A stretch of 64,000 nt of DNA from Methylocapsa aurea (lineage in GTDB: Bacteria > Pseudomonadota > Alphaproteobacteria > Rhizobiales > Beijerinckiaceae). A model generated the notes under the pieces. It saw only the letters and a list, made by a program, of their open reading frames with translations. It did no database searches and was not told the origin of the DNA. The stretch is from assembly GCF_000746085.1 (NCBI RefSeq), contig NZ_JQKO01000008.1:1-64000 (forward strand), in the 5' to 3' direction. How positions within the stretch are numbered: position 1 is the first letter of the stretch; the number at the start of each line of letters is the position of its first letter. Position numbers and translations under genes: made by a program. This document shows, one piece after another, positions 56,032 to 64,000 of the stretch.

Positions 56032-56454
56032 ATGGGCGGCGCTCTTGTTGCAAATTCTTTCGCGCGTTCGCCCGCCATGATCGGCGGTCTCGCGAGCGTC
56101 GCGACAATCCCGGCGCATTTTTTTCTCTCAAAGCTGCAGTCGGAGCAATTCGCCTGCGTGCTCCTTGCCGCCATTGGCGCGATTTACGTCGGTTTCGCCC
56201 TGCAGCGCGGCAGCCTGTCGCAAATCGCGACGGAAATCGCCGCAGCCTTTGGATTCCTGGCGGCGGCCCTGGCCGGCTTGTGGCTCAACGTCTGGATTGT
56301 TCCGATCGCCTATGTCCTGCATGGAGCTTGGGACTACGCGCATCATCAAGGATCAAAGCTTGTAACGATACCGGTCTGGTATCCGCCTTTTTGCGCGATT
56401 TATGATTTCGTGGCTGCCCTGGGTTTGGCGGCGATGTGGACTCTGCGTGGCTAA
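56032..56454 (+). CDS. Small integral membrane protein, possibly DUF6010-like
   Basis: The 140-residue protein has four hydrophobic helices (ACVLLAAIGAIYVGFAL, EIAAAFGFLAAALAGLWLNV, WIVPIAYVLHGAWDYAHH, CAIYDFVAALGLAAMW). The HGAWDYAHHQGS motif with several histidines resembles a family I recall as DUF6010, of unknown function. GGATGGAGGC precedes ATG 56032; the longer frame from 55855 lacks support. It stands alone between gpsA and ybgC, divergent from gpsA. Confidence 0.65.
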   Translation: MGGALVANSFARSPAMIGGLASVATIPAHFFLSKLQSEQFACVLLAAIGAIYVGFALQRGSLSQIATEIAAAFGFLAAALAGLWLNVWIVPIAYVLHGAWDYAHHQGSKLVTIPVWYPPFCAIYDFVAALGLAAMWTLRG

Positions 56455-56599
56455 AGCATGATTTGGAAAAGTCAGAGTCTTTGGTGGGGCCCCGTGCTTG
56501 AGGCGAACCGGGGAAAAAGGCTAGGGTTCCCGCTCAACGCCCCCGCAAAGGGCTCAAGCGCCAACAGGTCATATGCCCCTTACTTCCGGCGAAGCGACG

Positions 56600-57040
56600 A
56601 TGAGCGAGGCGATCGCCTTGCCCGGCCCGCACCGCTTCGGCGTCCAGGTCTATTACGAGGACACGGATTTTTCCGGCGTCGTCTATCATGCGTCCTATCT
56701 GCGTTTTCTGGAGCGCGGCCGCACTGAATTTCTACGCGCGCTCGGCATTCACCATAAGGCGATCTTCGCCGGCGGCGGCGCCGAAGGCTTCCATTTCGTC
56801 GTTCGCGCCATGACGCTCGATTTTCTCAAGCCGGCGCTGATGGACGATGCGCTTTTGGTCGAGACCAGGACCCAAGCCATTGGCGGCGCCTCGATCGAAA
56901 TGGCGCAGGCGATCTTGCGCGGCGGCGAATCGCTTGTGACCGCTAAGGTCAGAATAGCCGTGGTCTCAGGCGGAAGAGCGCGCCGCATCCCGGCGGAGAT
57001 ACTGGCCAAGCTCAAGATGACGTCGCCAAGAGAACTGTAA
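56600..57040 (+). CDS. ybgC: Tol-Pal-associated acyl-CoA thioesterase YbgC
   Basis: YbgC is a hotdog-fold thioesterase that starts most tol-pal loci. The 146-residue product has the active-site aspartate in VYYEDTDFSGVVYHASYL and the hotdog helix segment FLERGRTEFLRALG. Length is normal. ATG 56600 is chosen because residues after it match the family; ATG 56573 is also possible. It leads the tol genes, with about 185 bases before tolQ, where a separate promoter may lie. Confidence 0.92.
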   Translation: MSEAIALPGPHRFGVQVYYEDTDFSGVVYHASYLRFLERGRTEFLRALGIHHKAIFAGGGAEGFHFVVRAMTLDFLKPALMDDALLVETRTQAIGGASIEMAQAILRGGESLVTAKVRIAVVSGGRARRIPAEILAKLKMTSPREL

Positions 57041-57225
57041 CTGTGGCGGGCGGACGCCGAGGGTAACCGGATATTAACCTCGATCGAGGCTAAAGTCTGC
57101 GCTCATAGGCGCCGGCGAATTGGCGCAAAGCCCCAGAAATGACCGATTTCCGGCCCAAGATTGGCTTTATGACAATGCGGCGCCAATGCGCCGCGATCGG
57201 CCGGCATCGAGAGGACTATTAGAAG

Positions 57226-57969
57226 ATGAATCCTACCGACATCGCTGCTACGGGACTGGCCGCATCCGGATTGGCTTCGGGCGCCGAAGTCTCGCTTTTG
57301 AGCATGTTCTGGTCCGCCCATCTCGTGGTCAAGCTCGTCATGATGGGCTTGCTTGGGGCGTCGGTCTGGTGCTGGGCGATCATTATCAACAAAGTTCTTC
57401 TTCTGCGGCGGACGCAGCGCGCCATGGCCCAGTTCGAGGAAGTGTTCTGGTCGGGCGCCTCTCTTGATGAACTTTATGGCACCTTGTCGTCGCGCCCGAC
57501 GACGGGAATGGCCACCCTGTTCGTCGCCGCGATGCGCGAATGGCGGCGCACCGTGCAAGGCGCGGGCTCCTCTTTCATGGGGCTGCAGGCGCGGATCGAA
57601 AAAGTGCTGGATGTTTCGATCGCGCGGGAAGTCGAGAAGCTTGAGTCCAATCTCCTGGTGCTGGCGACGGTCGCCTCGGCCAGTCCCTTCATCGGACTGT
57701 TTGGGACGGTCTGGGGCATCATGTCTTCGTTTCGCTCGATCGCCGCCTCGCGCAACACCTCGCTCGCGGTCGTCGCGCCTGGCATAGCGGAAGCGCTGTT
57801 CGCCACCGCGATCGGGCTTTTCGCGGCGATTCCGGCGCTGATCGCCTATAATAAATTGCAAGGCGACGTCGCCAAGAAACAGGCGCAGCTCGAAGCCTTC
57901 GCCGATGAATTCTCCTCGATCTTGTCGCGTCAAATCGATCAGCGCGCCAGTCACGATCAGGCGGCCTAG
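57226..57969 (+). CDS. tolQ: TolQ, Tol-Pal proton channel subunit
   Basis: TolQ forms, with TolR, the proton-driven motor that constricts the outer membrane at division through TolA. The 247-residue protein has three membrane helices: HLVVKLVMMGLLGASVWCW near the start, then SPFIGLFGTVWGIMSSF and AEALFATAIGLFAAIPALIAYN, which line the channel. This MotA/TolQ/ExbB signature plus the position before tolR and tolA give the call. Its TAG stop is the first three bases of a repeat element that fills the gap to tolR. Confidence 0.96.
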   Translation: MNPTDIAATGLAASGLASGAEVSLLSMFWSAHLVVKLVMMGLLGASVWCWAIIINKVLLLRRTQRAMAQFEEVFWSGASLDELYGTLSSRPTTGMATLFVAAMREWRRTVQGAGSSFMGLQARIEKVLDVSIAREVEKLESNLLVLATVASASPFIGLFGTVWGIMSSFRSIAASRNTSLAVVAPGIAEALFATAIGLFAAIPALIAYNKLQGDVAKKQAQLEAFADEFSSILSRQIDQRASHDQAA

Positions 57970-58130
57970 AGCATGGTCCCCGAGGCGTTGCGGACTTCTC
58001 GGGTGAAGTCGTGCGCCCGACAAAATTGATAGTGAACAGACCGTTTCGCCTTGAAGCCATCCTGTTCCAACCGACGGCGGCGCATTTTCGATCGATGAGT
58101 TGGCGTCTATTTCGCCGGAAAATGCTTTGA
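57967..58130. repeat. Interspersed repeat between tolQ and tolR
   Basis: TAGAGCATGGTCCCCGAGG to GGAAAATGCTTTGA, with internal arms including CGCATTTTCGATCGATGAG. It shares the TAGAGCATG start and GAAAATGCT end with the units near 27490, 27619 and 61202. It stretches the usually short tolQ-tolR gap to 185 bases. Confidence 0.6.
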
Positions 58131-58154
58131 GGCAGCGCGCGGGAGATTTTGAAA

Positions 58155-58601
58155 ATGGCCTTATCTGGAGTTGCAGCGCGCAGAGTCGGGCGCCGGCGGC
58201 GCGGCGTGCCGCGCTATGGCGCCATGGCCGAGATCAATATGACGCCTTTCATCGACGTCATGCTGGTCCTCTTGATCATCTTCATGGTGGCGGCGCCGCT
58301 GCTCGCGAGCGGCGTGCCGATCGACCTGCCGCAGACCAAGGCCTCGGCGCTGAACATCGAGCAGAAGCCGCTCTCCGTCGCGGTGGACGACAAAGGCCTC
58401 GTCTATGTCATGGATCAGCCGGTGCCCGTCACGCAGCTCGCCGATAAATTGAAGGAAGTCGCCAAGGCGGGCTTTGACGAGCGCATCTATGTGCGCGGCG
58501 CCAATGCCGTGAATTACGGCAAGATCGCCGAAGTGATGTCGATCATCACCGCGGCCGGATATAAGAAGGTCGCGCTGGTCACCGATCCGAGCAAGAACTA
58601 A
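58155..58601 (+). CDS. tolR: TolR, Tol-Pal motor subunit (ExbD/TolR family)
   Basis: TolR anchors the Tol motor to peptidoglycan and gates the TolQ channel. The 148-residue protein has one N-terminal membrane helix, INMTPFIDVMLVLLIIFMVA, with the key aspartate of the proton path. A periplasmic domain follows (VDLPQTKASALNIEQKPLSV onward, ending KVALVTDPSKN). ATG 58155 follows GGGAGA eight bases upstream; TTG 58149 is not needed. tolA starts six bases after its stop. Confidence 0.95.
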   Translation: MALSGVAARRVGRRRRGVPRYGAMAEINMTPFIDVMLVLLIIFMVAAPLLASGVPIDLPQTKASALNIEQKPLSVAVDDKGLVYVMDQPVPVTQLADKLKEVAKAGFDERIYVRGANAVNYGKIAEVMSIITAAGYKKVALVTDPSKN

Positions 58602-58607
58602 ACGGCA

Positions 58608-59768
58608 ATGTCGCTGCGCGGAAATCCAGGCTTAGCGATCTCGAGCGGCATCCATCTCCTTTTGCTCGCCGCGCTGCTGCTTTCCTTTTCGCATGCCCCG
58701 CAATTCGAGGATGCGCAGGAGAGCATTCCTGTCGAAATGGTCAGCGATAGCGAATTCAATCAGATCATGAGAGGCGAAAAGACCGCGCCCAAGCAGGCAA
58801 AGCCGCTGCAAAGGGTCGAAAAGCGCGCTGAAATCGCCGAATTGAAGCCCCATCCGGCGCTTGCCGAAGCCAAGATGGATGCGCCTGCGCCGCCTTCGCC
58901 GCTGAAGCGCGAGCCGGATCCCGGCCATGACGTGCCGAAAACTCCGCCAACGCCCCCCGAACGCAGCGCGGCGCTGCCGCCGCCGCGTCCGGCCGAGGAG
59001 CCTGTGAAGCCCGCCGCCAAACCCGAGCCCGCTAAGACGGCCGCGCCGCCATCGCCGCCAAAGCCGCCGCCGCCCGAGTCAGCCGAAGCGATCGAGCCAA
59101 AGCCGGTTCCCAGGCCCAAGCCTGATCCTAAGGTCGAGCCGAAGCAGGAGCCTGTGGCGGAACAGAAGCCAAAGCCGATCGAGAGGCCGCAAAAGGCCGA
59201 GCCAAAATTCAAACCGGATCAATTGGCGAAACTGCTCGAGCAGGAAAAGCAAAAGGATCCGATCCAGAAGCCCGTCGAAAAGCCTGCGCCGAAGCCGAAA
59301 TCTGGAGACGAGGCCAATGAATCGAACCAGAAATTCGATCCGGGCGACATCAGCAGGTTCTTGACCAAGGACGCGCCGCAACGGAAAGCCTCGACCGGAC
59401 GCGAGTTGCAGCAAGTGGCCTCGCTGGGCTCGCCGACCGCGAACGCGGCCAAAATGTCGCCCTCGCTCTGGGGCCGGCTTGATGGTTTGCTGCAGGAGCA
59501 GTACAAGCGGTGTTGGAATTTTATCGGGCTTGGCGCGCAGAAAAAATACGTCCCCGAGATTCATGTTCAATATGCGCAAGATGGCGCGCTGATTGGCCAG
59601 CCCGAGTTGCTCAATCCGCCATCCGATCCCAATTTGCGCAATCTCGCTGAAAGTGCGATCCGGGCGGTGCGGCGGTGCGATCCGTTGCAAATCCCGGCTC
59701 AGTATCAGCCCTACTACAATGAATGGAAAGGCCGGATCGTTCGCTTCGATCCGGAGGAAATGCTGTGA
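58608..59768 (+). CDS. tolA: TolA-type protein with Pro/Lys/Glu-rich linker
   Basis: TolA spans the periplasm and passes motor force to Pal and TolB. The 386-residue product has an N-terminal membrane helix ([20 protein letters not shown]). A long periplasmic stretch rich in Pro, Lys, Ala and Glu follows (about 60-240, many KPEPK-type repeats), then a compact C-terminal domain with [19 protein letters not shown] and a TonB/TolA-like fold. The linker is proline-rich instead of the alanine-rich helix of E. coli TolA, as is usual in Alphaproteobacteria. Its TGA overlaps the GTG start of tolB. Confidence 0.9.
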   Translation: MSLRGNPGLAISSGIHLLLLAALLLSFSHAPQFEDAQESIPVEMVSDSEFNQIMRGEKTAPKQAKPLQRVEKRAEIAELKPHPALAEAKMDAPAPPSPLKREPDPGHDVPKTPPTPPERSAALPPPRPAEEPVKPAAKPEPAKTAAPPSPPKPPPPESAEAIEPKPVPRPKPDPKVEPKQEPVAEQKPKPIERPQKAEPKFKPDQLAKLLEQEKQKDPIQKPVEKPAPKPKSGDEANESNQKFDPGDISRFLTKDAPQRKASTGRELQQVASLGSPTANAAKMSPSLWGRLDGLLQEQYKRCWNFIGLGAQKKYVPEIHVQYAQDGALIGQPELLNPPSDPNLRNLAESAIRAVRRCDPLQIPAQYQPYYNEWKGRIVRFDPEEML

Positions 59769-61147
59769 AAACTTTTCATTTTGCGCCGCGCGGCGAAGCC
59801 AATCGCAATTCCAGCGGGATTTTGGATCTTACGCGCAGGTCCGCCATGGCCTTGTCCGCCGGAGCCCTTTCCGCCGCTTGCCTTGGCGCTGGGCTCGGCC
59901 CCGCCTTGGGCCAGGACCGCTATCTCGATGTGCGGCGATCGGCCGAGTTCAAGCCGATTCCGGTGGCGGTGACGGCTTTTGCCGGCGACGCAGCGGCGGC
60001 GGCTCAGTTGACCGGCATTGTCACCAATAATTTCAAGCGCTCCGTCTTTCTGACGCCGCTCGATCCCAAGACTTTCGTCGAGACCATCGCCAACCCCGAC
60101 CAGGCGCCGCAGATGGATTCCTGGCGCATGATCAATGCGCAATTTGTCGTGACCGGGCGCACCAGCCGCGGCTCGGATGGGCGGCTGCAGAGCGAATTCC
60201 GGCTCTGGGACGTCGCCACCGGCGCGCAGGTCGCCGGCCAGCAATATGTTACCGACCCCAATAATGCGCGCCGGGTCGCGCATATTATCTCGGATGCGAT
60301 CTTCTCGCGCATCACCGGGGAGCAGGGCTTTTTCGATACCCGCGTCGTTTTCGTCGACGAGACCGGGACGAAAGAGAACCGCCGCAAACGCCTTGCGATC
60401 ATGGACCAGGACGGCGCCAATGTGCGCTATTTGACGCGCGGCGACGATCTCGTGGTCACGCCCCGCTTTTCGCCATCCTCGCAGGACGTGACCTATATGT
60501 CCTTTGGCGCATCTGACCCGAAGGTGCTCTTGCTGAACATCGAGACCGGCCAGCGCGAGGTGGTCGGCAATTTCCCGGGCATGACCTTCGCGCCGCGGTT
60601 TTCGCCCGATGGGCAGAAGATCGTTATGTCGCTGGCGCAAGGGTCCGCATCGAACCTCTTCACTATGGATCTGCGCTCGCGGACGACGACGCGCTTGTCC
60701 GATTCCAGGGCGATCGACACCTCGCCCTCCTATTCCCCGGACGGGACGCAAATCGCCTTTGAATCGGACCGCGGCGGAACGCAGCAAGTCTATGTGATGT
60801 CGGCGAGCGGCGGGGCGCCGAAGCGGATCACCTTTGGCGAGGGACGCTATTCAACGCCGGTCTGGTCGCCGAAAGGCGATTTCATCGCCTTCACCAAGCA
60901 GAAGGGCGGCACTTTCGCCATTGGCGTCATACGGCCGGATGGATCAGGCGAGCGGATCCTGACCGATGGCTATCACAATGAAGGCCCGACCTGGGCGCCC
61001 AATGGCCTCTACCTGATGTTCTTCCGCGATCCAGGCGGGCAAAGCGGCTCGAAAATCTACATGGTAGATGTGTTCGGCCGCGGCGAGTTCCTCGTGCCGA
61101 CGCCAAGTTTCGGCTCCGATCCCGCCTGGAGTCCGCTGCTCAACTGA
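59765..61147 (+). CDS. tolB: TolB, Tol-Pal periplasmic propeller protein
   Basis: TolB is a periplasmic beta-propeller that switches Pal between free and bound states. The 460-residue protein has a signal sequence with a twin-arginine-like [14 protein letters not shown] stretch and cleavage near LGQ. An N-terminal alpha/beta domain ([28 protein letters not shown]) comes next. The six-bladed propeller repeats follow ([46 protein letters not shown] and so on). It starts at GTG 59765, overlapping the tolA stop by four bases. Confidence 0.95.
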   Translation: MKTFHFAPRGEANRNSSGILDLTRRSAMALSAGALSAACLGAGLGPALGQDRYLDVRRSAEFKPIPVAVTAFAGDAAAAAQLTGIVTNNFKRSVFLTPLDPKTFVETIANPDQAPQMDSWRMINAQFVVTGRTSRGSDGRLQSEFRLWDVATGAQVAGQQYVTDPNNARRVAHIISDAIFSRITGEQGFFDTRVVFVDETGTKENRRKRLAIMDQDGANVRYLTRGDDLVVTPRFSPSSQDVTYMSFGASDPKVLLLNIETGQREVVGNFPGMTFAPRFSPDGQKIVMSLAQGSASNLFTMDLRSRTTTRLSDSRAIDTSPSYSPDGTQIAFESDRGGTQQVYVMSASGGAPKRITFGEGRYSTPVWSPKGDFIAFTKQKGGTFAIGVIRPDGSGERILTDGYHNEGPTWAPNGLYLMFFRDPGGQSGSKIYMVDVFGRGEFLVPTPSFGSDPAWSPLLN

Positions 61148-61566
61148 ATCCGCGGTAGAGCGCTTTCGGTTTCGGCGGACTCAGAAGGCAGCTCTAGGTC
61201 TTTTTTTGTCGCATTTTCTTAACGCGAACCGGCATCCACTTCGCTCGAAAATGCCCTATGGCGCCTGATCGGAACGCGCTCCGTCGGTCCGCTCCCCGGA
61301 TGGATTGACCAGCGCGGCGACAGGTCGCGCGGTTAGAACGCTTGCCGGGAGACGCGCGAGGTCCGGATGGGGGGCTCCGCCAGGCAGGATCGGCGACAAG
61401 ATGGCCAAGCGGCCCTAATGCCGCCGTCAACAGAGGGTTAACCATCAGGCGTGATTGCTCAAATGCAACGCTTTGAGGCAAGCTTCGATCAAGGTTGACG
61501 GAACCTTCCATTAACCACCGGGGGATAGGACAGGTCATGTCCTGCGATCACACAAGGAGAAAAGGG
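61148..61566. other. Gap between tolB and pal
   Basis: This 419-base gap begins with a repeat element (61156-61259). The pal promoter probably lies at its right end, near TTGACG at 61495-61500, and AAGGAGAAAAGGG precedes the pal start. No gene is supported. Confidence 0.55.
61156..61259. repeat. Interspersed repeat downstream of tolB
   Basis: TAGAGCGCTTTCGG to GCAGCTCTAGG resembles 27451-27492, and the following TTTTTTGTCGCATTTTCTTA to GAAAATGCCC tail matches 27619-27680. It may double as a terminator because of the T-run at 61200-61207. Confidence 0.75.
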
Positions 61567-62088
61567 ATGAGCTTTCTCAAACGGTTGGGCGAATTGAAAT
61601 TCGCCGCCGTGCTGGGCGCCGCCCTCGCGATTGCCGGTTGCGCCAAGACGCCGACCGAAGATCCGGCGGCGCTTGCCGGCGGCGCCGGCTTTGGCGCAGG
61701 CGGTTCGCGCGCGGCCGCTCCTGGCAGTCCGCAAGATTTCGCCGTCAATGCCGGCGACCGGGTTTTCTTCGACAGCGATTCCAGCGAACTGAGCCCAACC
61801 GCGCAGGCGACTTTGGATAAGCAGTCGCGGTGGCTGCAGCAGTATAGCCGCTACACATTCACCGTCGAAGGTCATGCCGACGAGCGCGGCACGCGCGAAT
61901 ATAACTTCGCCCTCGGCGCGCGCCGGGCCGAAGCCACTAAGGAATATCTGGTCGCCCGAGGCATTCCGGCGGCCCGGATTCGCACCACCAGCTATGGCAA
62001 GGAGCGCCCCGTCGCGGTCTGCAACGATATTTCCTGCTGGTCGCAAAACCGCCGCGCGGTCACGGTGCTCGGCGGCGGCCAGTCCTGA
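61567..62088 (+). CDS. pal: Pal, peptidoglycan-associated lipoprotein
   Basis: Pal tethers the outer membrane to peptidoglycan and is the target of TolA/TolB. The 173-residue protein has a lipoprotein signal ending in the lipobox AIAGC. A Gly/Ala linker comes next, then an OmpA-like domain with VFFDSDSSELSPTAQATLD and the diaminopimelate-binding VEGHADERGTREYNFALGARR. ATG 61567 follows AAGGAG; the earlier in-frame start adds unrelated residues. The cpoB gene that usually follows pal is missing here. Confidence 0.96.
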   Translation: MSFLKRLGELKFAAVLGAALAIAGCAKTPTEDPAALAGGAGFGAGGSRAAAPGSPQDFAVNAGDRVFFDSDSSELSPTAQATLDKQSRWLQQYSRYTFTVEGHADERGTREYNFALGARRAEATKEYLVARGIPAARIRTTSYGKERPVAVCNDISCWSQNRRAVTVLGGGQS

Positions 62089-62153
62089 TCTTATCGGGCG
62101 AGGGAACTTGCGCCCCTTGGCGTTTCCTCCCTTGTTCCCAGCCCGCAACTCGA

Positions 62154-62187
62154 ACCGGCGCCCCTCCATTCAGGCGCCGGTTTTTTT
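62154..62187 (+). terminator. Rho-independent terminator after pal
   Basis: ACCGGCGCC (62154-62162) pairs perfectly with GGCGCCGGT (62173-62181), followed by TTTTTT. It ends the tol-pal unit before the ArsC/Spx-family gene. Confidence 0.9.
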
Positions 62188-62226
62188 CGTGGCGGGTCGC
62201 CTGATCCCGGCCTAAAATCCGATTTC

Positions 62227-62643
62227 ATGAGCTTAACCATTTATCATAATCCCTCCTGCGCCACCTCGCGCAAGGTCCTGGGCCTCATCCGCCAAGCCGG
62301 GATCGAGCCCTTAATCGTTCCCTACCTGAAGGAGCCGCCTTCAAAGGCGGTTCTGTTGGATCTTCTGGCGCGGATGAAGCTGAAGCCGAGAGCGATTTTG
62401 CGCCGACGCGGCACGCCCTATGACGACCTCGGTCTTGCCGATGAGGGACTCTCGGACGCGGTTTTGATCGATGCGATGCTGAAATACCCGATCCTGATCG
62501 AGCGGCCGATCGTTTCGACGGAGTCCTTGGCGATGCTCTGCCGTCCGCCCGAACGCGTCTATGAACTGCTCCCCGCAGGCCCGCAAAAGGAACAAGTCAA
62601 GGCGGGACAAGCCAAGCCGGTCAAAAGCGATAGGAAAGGGTAG
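62227..62643 (+). CDS. Arsenate reductase/Spx family protein (ArsC-like)
   Basis: The 138-residue thioredoxin-fold protein begins LTIYHNPSCATSRKVLGLIR, with the ArsC catalytic cysteine near residue 10. It has RRRGTPYDDLGL (R of the arsenate site region) and MLKYPILIERPIV, where the final arginine and proline match ArsC. This supports glutaredoxin-linked arsenate reduction. No ars operon is adjacent, so another thiol role is possible. It follows the pal terminator by about 40 bases. Confidence 0.85.
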   Translation: MSLTIYHNPSCATSRKVLGLIRQAGIEPLIVPYLKEPPSKAVLLDLLARMKLKPRAILRRRGTPYDDLGLADEGLSDAVLIDAMLKYPILIERPIVSTESLAMLCRPPERVYELLPAGPQKEQVKAGQAKPVKSDRKG

Positions 62644-62774
62644 GCCGCTTTGGCTGGCCGCGCCGCGGCACGGGAGCTATGCCCCTACGCCTGAGGAGGC
62701 GTCAAGCGGACGGTGCAGGATTCGCGCGGGAGCCGTCTTCAATTGACCGCGCTTTTTGGGCTCAAAACAGCATT

Positions 62775-62817
62775 GTGGCCGCCCCTCGCTCCGATTGCGG
62801 GAGCGAAGGGCGGCCAC
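62775..62817 (-). terminator. Rho-independent terminator for ftsH
   Basis: GTGGCCGCCCCTCGCTCC (62775-62792) pairs with the complementary arm at 62800-62817, 18 pairs with one mismatch and a short loop. On the minus strand it is followed by AATGCTGTTTTGAG, a T-rich tail, 45 bases beyond the ftsH stop. Confidence 0.85.
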
Positions 62818-62861
62818 GAGTCTTAAATCACATGCGGACCTTAATCGAACCTGGCTTTGCT

Positions 62862-64000
<1,139 letters not shown>

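Overview
The window is a chromosomal stretch of a GC-rich alphaproteobacterium of the order Rhizobiales (Hyphomicrobiales). The gene content fits: HdaA beside an AI-2E family permease, purM-purN, a BTLCP protease, an EcsC protein, DUF3501, a perfect Irr-type box, and a ybgC-tolQRAB-pal locus. The style of the short interspersed palindromes suggests Beijerinckiaceae or a close relative, but I cannot fix the genus. I saw no tRNA, rRNA, CRISPR array, transposase or phage gene. Nearly all genes are intact; ftsH runs off the right end.

Layout. 0.4-3.1 kb: rpsD and an ABC-F ATPase. 3.3-8.2 kb: a peroxide/iron block, with a rubrerythrin, a CCG-domain Fe-S protein and DUF3501 behind a perfect TTAGAA-N3-TTCTAA box, then ahpC-ahpD and a convergent oxyR. 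8.3-14 kb: ndk, an unknown exported protein, a molybdopterin oxidoreductase and purM-purN. 14.1-18.3 kb: a copper-type P1B ATPase, a 39-residue Met/Gly-rich membrane peptide, and a seven-bladed YVTN propeller protein. 18.5-21.1 kb: CDP-alcohol phosphatidyltransferase, AI-2E permease and HdaA. 21.3-24.7 kb: a small exported protein, EcsC, a BTLCP transglutaminase-like protein, and a membrane-anchored AcpS-like protein whose metal ligands look altered. 24.8-33.2 kb: TonB receptor, MFS transporter, RhlE-type helicase, FTR1 iron permease and a trypsin-like PDZ protease. 33.5-42.1 kb: a glycosyltransferase/LpxH-like phosphoesterase pair, an XRE-cupin regulator, an MFS transporter and an RND efflux pair.

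42.8-51.5 kb joins glycerol metabolism (glpK, glpD) to a surface-glycan group: a Wzm/Wzt-type ABC exporter, a lone LptF/LptG-family permease and two glycosyltransferases. 51.5-57 kb has ahcY (sahH), a lone AT-rich membrane protein, an EVE-domain protein, gpsA and a small membrane protein. 56.6-64 kb is ybgC-tolQ-tolR-tolA-tolB-pal, an ArsC/Spx-family gene, and the 3' part of ftsH on the opposite strand.

Across the window, short palindromic repeat elements that begin or end in TAGAGC lie between genes. In at least four cases the terminal TAG/TAA of an element is also the stop codon of the adjoining gene. The most promising unexplained items are the Irr-boxed rubrerythrin/Fe-S/DUF3501 operon, the AcpS-like membrane protein, the repeat elements, and the glycan locus with its solitary LptF/G permease.
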